A stretch of 43,106 bases of DNA from an uncultured Pelagibacteraceae bacterium (GTDB taxonomy: Bacteria > Pseudomonadota > Alphaproteobacteria > Pelagibacterales > Pelagibacteraceae), in assembly GCA_902633185.1 (NCBI GenBank), contig CACPFN010000009.1:1-43106 (forward strand), in the 5' to 3' direction. Numbering within the stretch: position 1 is the first letter of the stretch; each line of letters starts with the position of its first letter. Below, in pieces: positions 35,401 to 42,834 of the stretch. Position numbers and translations under genes: made by a program. Under the pieces are notes generated by a model. That model saw nothing but the letters and a program-made list of their open reading frames with translations, had not been told where the DNA came from and searched no databases.

Positions 35401-36375
35401 ATGAAAAAAAGCTTTAAACTATTTTTAGCTGCTGCATTTTTAGTAACTGAATTTTTCGTTGTAGCACTTCCACTTATGATTACATCTGCAAAAGCAGATG
35501 GTCATCCAATACAAGCAATTACTCATGCTGGTTTTGGTGGTGGAACAGATGTTACTACTAGAATGATGTTGTTAAGAGCAAGAAGAGTTTTAAAACAAGA
35601 CATGCAATTAGTTAATAAAAAAGGTGGTGGTGGAGCTGCATCTATGGACTATATGATGACACTTCCTGCTGATGGTAATCACACTTTGACTTGGACTACT
35701 GGTCACGCTGTATCAATGGCTTTAGGTAAAACAAAAGTCAAAATAAGTGATATGCAACCGCTAGCAAGAGGAACTGATGATCCTCAACTATTTGTTGTTA
35801 ACTGTAATAATGACATTAAAGATGCTAAGAAATTTATTAGCACGCAAAAATCAAAATCACTAAAATATGGAACAACACACACTGGTGGAATTGATGATGT
35901 TAGTGCAATTGCATTTACTAAAAAAGGTGGATTAAAAGATCCAACTATTGTTGCTTACAAAGGTGTTGCGCCAATTAAAACTAATCTAATAAAGGGAGAT
36001 ATTGATGTAGGAGTTTTAAATTTAGGTGAGGCCCTAACTGAAATTAATGAAGGCAAACTTTGTGTTTCAGTTGTATTAGCAAATAATAGAATGGCTAAAA
36101 TTGGAGACTCTCCAACAGCTAAAGAATTAGGGATACCTGTTTCTTTATCTACTGTTAGAGGTTTCGTAACTAAAAAAGGTGCTCCAGCAGACAGAGTTAA
36201 ACAACTAGAAGCTGGAATGATGAAAGCTATGAGCCACAACTACTATAAAAATTTCCTAACAGAAATTGGTCTTGATGAGACTAGTGTTGTAGGTGCAGAT
36301 GAATGGGGCAAGCAAATGGAAGAAATGCTTGCTGAAATGACAGCTCAACTCAAAGCATTGGGTTACATTAATTAA
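35401..36375 (+). CDS. tctC: Tripartite tricarboxylate transporter binding protein TctC
   Basis: Periplasmic binding protein (Bug family) of a secondary tripartite importer for organic acids. The 324 residues begin with a Sec signal peptide ending 'SAKA' (mature 'DGHPIQAITHAGFGGGTDV'). The TctC blocks 'QLVNKKGGGGAASMDYM', 'KSLKYGTTHTGGIDDVSAI', 'GDIDVGVLNLGEAL' and 'RVKQLEAGMMKAM' follow. The 'P-G-G-D'-like loop of many Bug proteins reads 'GFGGGTD' here. A strong Shine-Dalgarno precedes it. A terminator hairpin follows at once. The substrate is probably a sugar acid, given the neighbours. Confidence 0.92.
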   Translation: MKKSFKLFLAAAFLVTEFFVVALPLMITSAKADGHPIQAITHAGFGGGTDVTTRMMLLRARRVLKQDMQLVNKKGGGGAASMDYMMTLPADGNHTLTWTTGHAVSMALGKTKVKISDMQPLARGTDDPQLFVVNCNNDIKDAKKFISTQKSKSLKYGTTHTGGIDDVSAIAFTKKGGLKDPTIVAYKGVAPIKTNLIKGDIDVGVLNLGEALTEINEGKLCVSVVLANNRMAKIGDSPTAKELGIPVSLSTVRGFVTKKGAPADRVKQLEAGMMKAMSHNYYKNFLTEIGLDETSVVGADEWGKQMEEMLAEMTAQLKALGYIN

Positions 36376-36393
36376 TAAATTTTGTACATTTAA

Positions 36394-36900
36394 ATGAATG
36401 ATGTACATAAAGAAAAAGGGACAAACAAAAGTTTGTCCCTTTTTCTTAAAAGTTCATTCATTGTATCAGCTGTAATAATAGTAATTTCTTCAATCCTATT
36501 ATACTTTACGTTTACTTTTGATATAGTGCCTCCTATATTAAATAGAGGTATCCAGCCAGCAACATTTCCAAAGGCCCTATTAATTTTAATTATTGTACTA
36601 ACTTTAATAACTTATTTTATTTCTCTTAAAAATCCTTGGAAAAATGAAAAAAAATTGCCTAATTCATTTTATATCACTTTACTTTCATTTGTAGTTTTTA
36701 TAACTGTTTCAAAATTTTTAGATTTCTTTTTAGGCATAGCATTACTTTCAATCATAGTTTCTTACTTTTGGGGAGAAAGAAGACTTACCTATTTAATAAT
36801 GGTATCAATTATATTTCCTTTAATTGTTTTTGTATTTTTTGAAACAATTTTAGGATTACGATTTCCACCTGGAATTATTACAAATCTTTATTACGGATAA
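36394..36900 (+). CDS. tctB: Tripartite tricarboxylate transporter small membrane subunit TctB
   Basis: A 168-residue inner-membrane protein with four hydrophobic segments, the normal TctB (DUF1468) plan: 'VSAVIIVISSILLYFTFTF', a second at 'FPKALLILIIVLTLITYFI', then two near the end; the terminal 'LGLRFPPGI' is typical. No good ribosome site precedes the ATG at 36394. That start places a complete terminator hairpin inside codons 6-18; a TTG start at 36433 lies in the right arm of the same hairpin. It ends one base before tctA. Confidence 0.88.
   Translation: MNDVHKEKGTNKSLSLFLKSSFIVSAVIIVISSILLYFTFTFDIVPPILNRGIQPATFPKALLILIIVLTLITYFISLKNPWKNEKKLPNSFYITLLSFVVFITVSKFLDFFLGIALLSIIVSYFWGERRLTYLIMVSIIFPLIVFVFFETILGLRFPPGIITNLYYG
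36410..36447 (+). terminator. Terminator hairpin inside the 5' end of tctB
   Basis: A perfect 17-bp stem closes a 4-base AAAA loop. The G/C core GGGACAAAC (36418-36426) pairs with GTTTGTCCC (36431-36439) and is followed by TTTTTCTT. It has the full form of a rho-independent terminator 34 bases after the tctC stop, yet it lies within the tctB reading frame. Partial read-through would be needed to make TctB and TctA. Confidence 0.88.
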
Positions 36901-36901
36901 A

Positions 36902-38380
36902 ATGGAAAATTTAGGTTTAATCTTTGCTCCTTTATTTAGTTATAAATTATTAATTGTTTTATTTTTTGGAACAATTTTTGGATTAATTCTTGGAGTTCTT
37001 CCTGGACTAGGACCAACAACAGGCGGTGCTTTAATATTACCATTTACGATGACATTAGATCCATTATCTGCAATTGTATTACTGACTGCAATTTATTGTG
37101 CAGGAACTTATGGAGGTGCGATTACCGCAATTTTAATAAATACTCCTGGAACGCCTGCAGCAGCAGCTACATGTTTAGATGGTTACCCTTTAGCACAAAA
37201 AGGAGAAGCTGGTAGAGCTTTAGGTATGGCTACTGTTTCAAGCGTAATTGGTGGAATTGCTAGTGTTGTAGTTCTTATATTTTTTGCACCTCTACTTGCA
37301 AATTTAGCTTACGAATTTGGTCAACCTGAATATTTTGCTCTTGCAATTTTTGGATTAACTATGCTTGCATCAATTGGCGAAGGTAGTCCTATTAAAAATT
37401 TAATTGCTGGTGCTTTTGGAATTCTAATTTCAACTGTTGGTAAAGATTTTATGACATCTATAGATAGGTTTACATTTGGAATTAATGAATTGACTGAAGG
37501 TATTGGTTTTATTCCAGTAGTAGTAGGTTTGTTTGCTATTAGTGAAATGTTAACTCAATCTACTTTAATTAATCAAATATTTAATAGAGTAGCTTTAAAG
37601 GCAGTTAAACTTCCATCAATCGATGATTATAAAAAAACTTGGAAAACAATAATTAGATCTAGCGGCATAGGATCATTCATTGGTGTTTTACCAGCAGAGG
37701 GAGGAACTGTTGCATCATTAATAGGATATGCTGAAGCAAAAAGATGGTCAAAAAAACCTGAGGATTTTGGAAAAGGATCAATTGAAGGAATAGCTGGAGC
37801 TGAAGCAGCAAATAATGCTGCTACCGGAGGAGCTATGGTTCCAACGCTAGCATTGGGCATTCCTGGTAGTGCGACTACAGCGGTAATACTTACAGGATTA
37901 ATCATACATGGTGTAAGACCGGGTCCAGATTTATTTAGAGAGCAACCTGAGTTTCTTTATGGAATATTTGGATCAATGCTAATTGCAAATATTTTATTCT
38001 TCGTATTAGGATTTTTTGGAGCTAAAATATTTGCAAGAATAACTCTAGTTCCGAATAAATTATTATGGCCAATGATTTTTGCAGTTTCTGTTTGTGGAAC
38101 ATATTCTTTAAATCAGTCAATTATTGATGTTTGGTTGATGCTATTATTTGGAGTTATTGGTTTTTTTATGAGAAGATATGGATTTTCAGTTGTACCTGTA
38201 ATTATAGGTTTAATTTTAGGTGAATTAGTAGAGGGAACTTTAAGACAATCGCTTGTTATTTTCGATGGTAACTGGTTGATGTTCATTCAAAGACCTATAG
38301 CTTTAACATTTTTTGTTTTATCTTTAATTGCTTTAAGTTTTCCATTAATAAAGAGAAAGAAAAAAAATGATAAAGTTTGA
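36902..38380 (+). CDS. tctA: Tripartite tricarboxylate transporter large permease TctA
   Basis: The 492-residue main permease, with about eleven to twelve membrane segments. Hallmarks are 'LGVLPGLGPTTGGALILPF' near the N-terminus and the repeat-like 'GVLPAEGGTVASLIGYAEAK' with 'EAANNAATGGAMVPTLALGIPGSATTAVIL' blocks in the middle (two inverted-repeat halves of the family). It drives cation-coupled uptake of acids delivered by TctC. It overlaps the following SDR gene by 14 bases, tying transport to catabolism. Confidence 0.95.
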   Translation: MENLGLIFAPLFSYKLLIVLFFGTIFGLILGVLPGLGPTTGGALILPFTMTLDPLSAIVLLTAIYCAGTYGGAITAILINTPGTPAAAATCLDGYPLAQKGEAGRALGMATVSSVIGGIASVVVLIFFAPLLANLAYEFGQPEYFALAIFGLTMLASIGEGSPIKNLIAGAFGILISTVGKDFMTSIDRFTFGINELTEGIGFIPVVVGLFAISEMLTQSTLINQIFNRVALKAVKLPSIDDYKKTWKTIIRSSGIGSFIGVLPAEGGTVASLIGYAEAKRWSKKPEDFGKGSIEGIAGAEAANNAATGGAMVPTLALGIPGSATTAVILTGLIIHGVRPGPDLFREQPEFLYGIFGSMLIANILFFVLGFFGAKIFARITLVPNKLLWPMIFAVSVCGTYSLNQSIIDVWLMLLFGVIGFFMRRYGFSVVPVIIGLILGELVEGTLRQSLVIFDGNWLMFIQRPIALTFFVLSLIALSFPLIKRKKKNDKV

Positions 38381-39116
38381 TCTAAGTAACAGAGTTGCAG
38401 TTATAACAGGTGGAGCTCAAGGTTTTGGATTTGCAATAGCGGAAAGATTCATTCAATCAGGAGCAAAAGTTGTTATATGGGATATTGATGAACAAGAAGC
38501 AAAGAAAGCCGTTGAAAAAATAAATTCAGAAAACATAAGTTATAAAATTGTAAATGTATGTAACTTTGAAGAGATTTCTAAAAGCTTAAAAGATATTGAG
38601 ACTGAACATAATAAAATAGATATCTTTGTAAACAATGCTGGGATAACTGGTATGAATAAAACAGTTGCAGAATATCCTATTGAGGAATGGGAAAAAGTAA
38701 TTCAATTAAATTTAAATGCAGTATTTTACTGTTGCAAAGCAGTTGTCCCTTTTTTGGAAAAAAATAATTATGGAAGAATAGTAAATATTGCATCAATTGC
38801 TGGAAAAGAAGGCAATCCTAATGCTGGAGCTTACAGCACATCAAAAGCAGGAGTTATTGGTTTAACAAAATCTCTAGGAAAAGAATTAGCATTAAAAAAT
38901 ATAGCAGTAAATTGTGTAACACCAGCTGCTGCAAAAACAAGGATATTTGATCAAATGACCGAAGAGCATATAAATTACATGCTTTCAAAGATTCCAAGAA
39001 ATAAGTTTGCAAAAGTTAATGAATTGGCATCTTTAGTAACTTATTTAGCTAGTGAAGAAAACTCTTTTGCGACTGCAGCAGTGTTTGATCTAAGCGGGGG
39101 AAGAGCTACTTATTAA
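38367..39116 (+). CDS. SDR-family dehydrogenase, candidate 2-keto-3-deoxy sugar-acid dehydrogenase
   Basis: A 249-residue classical short-chain dehydrogenase. The cofactor motif is 'TGGAQGFG' (14-21), Asp39 after the second strand suggests NAD(H), 'NNAG' is at 89-92, and the catalytic residues are Ser143, Tyr156 and Lys160. The end 'FDLSGGRATY' is one I associate with SDRs encoded beside FAH-family hydrolases in sugar-acid operons. Its start lies inside tctA. Together with the dehydratase and FAH hydrolase genes it could oxidise a 2-keto-3-deoxy acid to the 2,4-diketo acid. This role is inferred; a sugar dehydrogenase step is the alternative. Confidence 0.88.
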   Translation: MIKFDLSNRVAVITGGAQGFGFAIAERFIQSGAKVVIWDIDEQEAKKAVEKINSENISYKIVNVCNFEEISKSLKDIETEHNKIDIFVNNAGITGMNKTVAEYPIEEWEKVIQLNLNAVFYCCKAVVPFLEKNNYGRIVNIASIAGKEGNPNAGAYSTSKAGVIGLTKSLGKELALKNIAVNCVTPAAAKTRIFDQMTEEHINYMLSKIPRNKFAKVNELASLVTYLASEENSFATAAVFDLSGGRATY

Positions 39117-39140
39117 TGTATTTAATTTAATATTTTTTTT

Positions 39141-40169
39141 ATGAAATACTCTGCATCTAAAAATAGATACTCAAATATGTTATATAGGACATGCGGTGAC
39201 AGTGGTGTAAAATTACCTTTAATCAGCTTAGGTCTTTGGCATAATTTTGGAGCCAAAACCCCACTTTCAAATATTAAAAAAATCTTATTTTACGCTTTTG
39301 ATAGAGGTATTACTCATTTTGATTTGGCAAATAATTATGGCCCACCATATGGAAGTACTGAAATTAATTTTGGAAAAATAATAAGTAAAGACTTAAAAAA
39401 ATATAGAGACGAACTCATCATATCATCTAAAGCTGGTTATGATATGTGGGAAGGACCATATGGAGAATGGGGATCAAAAAAACATATTATCGCAAGTTGT
39501 GATCAAAGTTTAAAAAGAATGAAAGTTGATTATTTTGACATATTTTATTCACATAGATTTGACCCAAATACACCTTTAGAAGAGACAGCAGATGCCTTAG
39601 AAAGTATTTATAAATCTGGAAAAGCTTTATATATTGGCATTTCATCTTATTCCTCGAAAAAGACAAATCAAATTTACAAAATTTTAAAATCAAGAAATAT
39701 TAAATTGTTTATTCATCAACCATCATATTCGTTAATAAATAGATGGATTGAAAAAGATTTAATTAAGACAATAAGAAATCTGAAAATAGGATGTATTGCT
39801 TTTTCTCCTTTAGCTCAAGGAATGCTATCAGATAAATATTTAAAAAAGATACCTAAAGTTTCAAGAGCAAGTGATATTACATCATACTTAGATAAATCTT
39901 TAATAACAAAAAAAAACTTAAAGATTGTTTCTGATTTAAATAAGATTGCAATTAAAAGAGGGCAATCTTTATCTCAAATGGCAATTTCTTGGGTTTTATC
40001 AAATAATTATGTAACATCTGCTCTAATAGGAGTTAGAAGTTTAAATCAATTAAAAGAAAATTTGGAAAGTCTAAACAAACTTAGTTTTTCAGCCTCTGAA
40101 ATGAAAATAATTAATAAAACTGCAAAAGATGGTAATATTAACATCTGGAAGCAGTCAAGCTCATATTAA
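39141..40169 (+). CDS. Aldo/keto reductase (YghZ/AKR14-like)
   Basis: A 342-residue NADPH-type aldo/keto reductase. The tetrad is complete: Asp61, Tyr66, Lys97 and His138, in 'HFDLANNYGPPYG', 'SSKAGYDMWEGPYGEWGS' and 'FYSHRFDP'. These blocks match the YghZ group (L-glyceraldehyde-3-phosphate reductase), whose natural roles are poorly known. The full-length start fits the usual N-terminus of that group. It follows the SDR gene by 24 bases and precedes the ROK kinase by one. It may reduce, or in reverse oxidise, the sugar or an aldehyde product of this operon. Confidence 0.88.
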   Translation: MKYSASKNRYSNMLYRTCGDSGVKLPLISLGLWHNFGAKTPLSNIKKILFYAFDRGITHFDLANNYGPPYGSTEINFGKIISKDLKKYRDELIISSKAGYDMWEGPYGEWGSKKHIIASCDQSLKRMKVDYFDIFYSHRFDPNTPLEETADALESIYKSGKALYIGISSYSSKKTNQIYKILKSRNIKLFIHQPSYSLINRWIEKDLIKTIRNLKIGCIAFSPLAQGMLSDKYLKKIPKVSRASDITSYLDKSLITKKNLKIVSDLNKIAIKRGQSLSQMAISWVLSNNYVTSALIGVRSLNQLKENLESLNKLSFSASEMKIINKTAKDGNINIWKQSSSY

Positions 40170-40170
40170 A

Positions 40171-41079
40171 ATGTATATTGGTATTGATTTAGGTGGAACT
40201 AAAACAGAGTCCATTATATTAGATAAAAAAGGTAATGAGTTAGAGAGAATAAGAAAATCAACCCCAAAAAACTACAACGGTACACTTGATATAGTTTGTG
40301 AACTAGTAAATTATTTAGAGGATAAATATAAATCTAAATGTAGTGTAGGTGTAGGCTCTCCTGGAGCTCTTTCTTTTGAAAATGACTGTATAAAAGGTGG
40401 TAATTCAACATGGTTAAATAATAGACCACTAAAAAAAGACTTAGAACTAAGATTAAATCGAAATATTTTTTTAGAAAATGATGCAAATTGTTTTGCATTG
40501 TCGGAGTCAATTGATGGAGCAGGAAAAAATGATGATGTTGTTTTTGGAGTAATAATTGGAACAGGAGTCGGTGGTGGTCTCGTTATAAACAATAAAATTA
40601 TCAATGGTCATAATAATATAACTGGAGAGTGGGGCCATAATCAGATGCCATTGGGCTCAAATGACAAATGGAATAGACATGATTGTTATTGTGGAAAAAA
40701 AGGATGTATAGAAACTTTTTTATCGGGCCCAGGTTTTTCAAGACATTTTTATGACATGTTTAAAATTAATCTCAATGCTAAAATTATACAAGATAATGCT
40801 AATAATGGAGATGAAAAATCTTTAGAATTTATTTCTCAATATCTAGACTATCTAGCAAGAGGACTTTCCCAAGTCATAAATATTGTTGATCCTGGAGCTA
40901 TAGTTTTAGGTGGAGGTGTTTCAAATATGAAGCAAATTTATGAGAATATAAATCCTAAATTAAAAAAATATGTGTTTAGCGACACTGTAAATACAAAAGT
41001 ATTAAAACATATTCACGGTGACTCTAGTGGAGTAAGAGGAGCTGCTGATCTAGGAAGATCTGGCGAATTAAATCAATAA
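40171..41079 (+). CDS. ROK-family sugar kinase
   Basis: A 302-residue ATP-dependent sugar kinase. ATG at 40171, one base after the upstream stop, gives the classical 'MYIGIDLGGTKTESIIL'; the longer frame from 40129 lies within the aldo/keto reductase gene. Further motifs are 'FLENDANCFALSES' with the catalytic Asp, 'GVIIGTGVGGGLVIN', and the zinc site 'CYCGKKGCIE' with the preceding 'GEWGH'. No DNA-binding domain is present, so it is a kinase and not a ROK repressor. It resembles fructokinase (Mak) and N-acetylhexosamine kinases; the sugar is not known. Confidence 0.9.
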   Translation: MYIGIDLGGTKTESIILDKKGNELERIRKSTPKNYNGTLDIVCELVNYLEDKYKSKCSVGVGSPGALSFENDCIKGGNSTWLNNRPLKKDLELRLNRNIFLENDANCFALSESIDGAGKNDDVVFGVIIGTGVGGGLVINNKIINGHNNITGEWGHNQMPLGSNDKWNRHDCYCGKKGCIETFLSGPGFSRHFYDMFKINLNAKIIQDNANNGDEKSLEFISQYLDYLARGLSQVINIVDPGAIVLGGGVSNMKQIYENINPKLKKYVFSDTVNTKVLKHIHGDSSGVRGAADLGRSGELNQ

Positions 41080-41082
41080 AAT

Positions 41083-41943
41083 ATGAAAAAAGTTAAAATT
41101 GGTTTCATTGGAATAGGTTTAATGGGATATCCAATGGCAAAAAATCTCCTAAAATCTAAATATCAAATCAAAGTTTTTAATAGAACTAAAAATAAAGCCC
41201 TTAAATTAAAAAAATTTGGTGCAGAAGTATGTAATTCTTTAAAGGAAGTTGTTTCAGACCGAGATCTAATAATTACAATGTTATCTGATGATAAGGCTAT
41301 AAAAAAAATATACTTCAACTCAGAATTTTTAAAAAATTTAAAAGTAGGATCTACTGTTATAGATATGAGCTCTGCAAATCCAAAAACAGCAATTAATTTA
41401 TCAAAATTATTAAAAAAATATAAAATTAATTTTTTAGACGCACCAGTTTCAGGAGGCACAAATGGTGCAGAGAATGCAGAGCTCGCCATAATGGTTGGTG
41501 GAGATAAGAAAGTTTTTTCTAAAAATTTAAATATACTCAAGAAATTAGGCAATCCTGTTTTAGTTGGAAAAAACTCTGCAGGTCAAATAGCAAAATTAGC
41601 TAATCAAATAATAGTTGGAATTACAATTGGATCTGTTGCAGAAGCAATTAAACTATCACAAAAAAATAACGTAAATCCAATTAATATTCTCAAAGCATTG
41701 AAAGGAGGATGGGCTGACAGTAAAGTATTGCAAACTCACGGACTAAGAATGATCAAAAATGATTTTAAACCAAGAGGAAAAAATTTTTCGCAATTAAAAG
41801 ATATGAATAACATCCTTGATTGTGCAAAAAATAAAAAGTTAGAATTACCTTTATCTAAAATAGTAAAAAAAATGTATAATAAACTTGTTAAAAAGGGTTT
41901 AGGTAATTATGATCATAGTTCGTTATACAAAAGCTATAAATAA
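41083..41943 (+). CDS. 3-Hydroxyisobutyrate dehydrogenase-family reductase (GarR-like)
   Basis: A 286-residue beta-hydroxyacid dehydrogenase. Motifs are the Rossmann 'GFIGIGLMGYPMAKNL', 'DAPVSGGTNGAE' for substrate binding, and catalytic Lys171 in 'GQIAKLANQ'. The family includes tartronate-semialdehyde reductase (GarR/GlxR) and 3-hydroxyisobutyrate or 3-hydroxypropionate dehydrogenases, which reduce small semialdehydes made by pyruvate aldolases or act in reverse. It lies 3 bases after the ROK gene and 14 before the FAH gene. Which semialdehyde it uses cannot be told from sequence. Confidence 0.9.
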   Translation: MKKVKIGFIGIGLMGYPMAKNLLKSKYQIKVFNRTKNKALKLKKFGAEVCNSLKEVVSDRDLIITMLSDDKAIKKIYFNSEFLKNLKVGSTVIDMSSANPKTAINLSKLLKKYKINFLDAPVSGGTNGAENAELAIMVGGDKKVFSKNLNILKKLGNPVLVGKNSAGQIAKLANQIIVGITIGSVAEAIKLSQKNNVNPINILKALKGGWADSKVLQTHGLRMIKNDFKPRGKNFSQLKDMNNILDCAKNKKLELPLSKIVKKMYNKLVKKGLGNYDHSSLYKSYK

Positions 41944-41957
41944 TTATTGGAGATGAA

Positions 41958-42800
41958 ATGAAATTACTAAGAGTAGGAGAAAAAAATAAAGAAAAGCCAG
42001 CTATATTAGATAAAGATGGAAAGTTGAGAGATATATCCAAACATATAATTGATTTAGATCCAACTCATTTAAATTTTGAAACATTTGAAAAAATTAAACA
42101 AATTGATTTATCATCACAGCCCGAGATTTCAAATAATACAAGAATTGGTTCATGCATAACTAAACCTGGAAAATTTATTGCAATCGGATTAAATTTCTCT
42201 GACCATGCAGCGGAAACTGGAGCAAAACCACCAACAGAACCAATTGTATTTATGAAAGCCACTAGTTCAATCAATGGACCAAATGATGATATTGAAATTA
42301 CAAGCTATTCAAACAAACTAGATTGGGAAGTTGAGCTAGGTTTAGTTATTGGGAAAAATGCTAAAAATATTCCAGAAAAAAATTCACAAGATTATATCTT
42401 AGGTTATTGTTTAGTGAATGATGTAAGTGAGAGGGAGTGGCAAATAGAAAAAATGGGACAGTGGGTAAAAGGAAAGTCGCACGATACATTTGGTCCTGTT
42501 GGTCCATATCTTGTGACCAAAGATGAGATTAATGATGTAAACAACCTAAATATGGAATTAGATTTAAATGGTGAACGAATGCAAACGGGTAATACAAAAA
42601 CAATGATTTTTAATGTAGATCATATTGTTTCATATGTTAGCAGATATATGTCCCTTCAACCTGGAGATATCATTACCACAGGAACACCCCCAGGAGTTGG
42701 AATGGGAATGAAACCACAAAAATTTTTAAAAGCAGGTGATGAAATGAGGCTTTCAATTGAACTTCTTGGTGAACAAAAATCAAAAGTAGTAGCAATTTAA
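41958..42800 (+). CDS. FAH-family hydrolase (2,4-diketo-3-deoxy-fuconate/rhamnonate hydrolase-like)
   Basis: A 280-residue fumarylacetoacetate-hydrolase-fold enzyme. Metal ligands are Glu124 and Glu126 ('LDWEVELGLVIG') and Asp155 ('VNDVSERE'); the loop 'GLNFSDHAAETG' carries the catalytic His83. The pattern 'FMKATSSINGPNDD', 'QWVKGKSHDTFGPVGPYL' and 'PGDIITTGTPPGVGMGMKP' matches the subgroup that hydrolyses 2,4-diketo-3-deoxy-L-fuconate or -rhamnonate to pyruvate and lactate. A good Shine-Dalgarno (GGAGAT) precedes the start. It is the last gene of the tctC-to-FAH series and the likely final step of its pathway. Confidence 0.9.
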   Translation: MKLLRVGEKNKEKPAILDKDGKLRDISKHIIDLDPTHLNFETFEKIKQIDLSSQPEISNNTRIGSCITKPGKFIAIGLNFSDHAAETGAKPPTEPIVFMKATSSINGPNDDIEITSYSNKLDWEVELGLVIGKNAKNIPEKNSQDYILGYCLVNDVSEREWQIEKMGQWVKGKSHDTFGPVGPYLVTKDEINDVNNLNMELDLNGERMQTGNTKTMIFNVDHIVSYVSRYMSLQPGDIITTGTPPGVGMGMKPQKFLKAGDEMRLSIELLGEQKSKVVAI

Positions 42801-42834
42801 TCCAAATATAATCTCTTTTTTGATATAATAAATT

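Noticed and set aside
40171-41079. ROK protein as a transcriptional repressor of the island
   Set aside because: It starts directly with the ATP-binding motif and has no helix-turn-helix domain.
41163-41552. 129-residue open frame opposite the GarR-like gene
   Set aside because: It is a shadow of a well-supported gene and has no recognisable motif.
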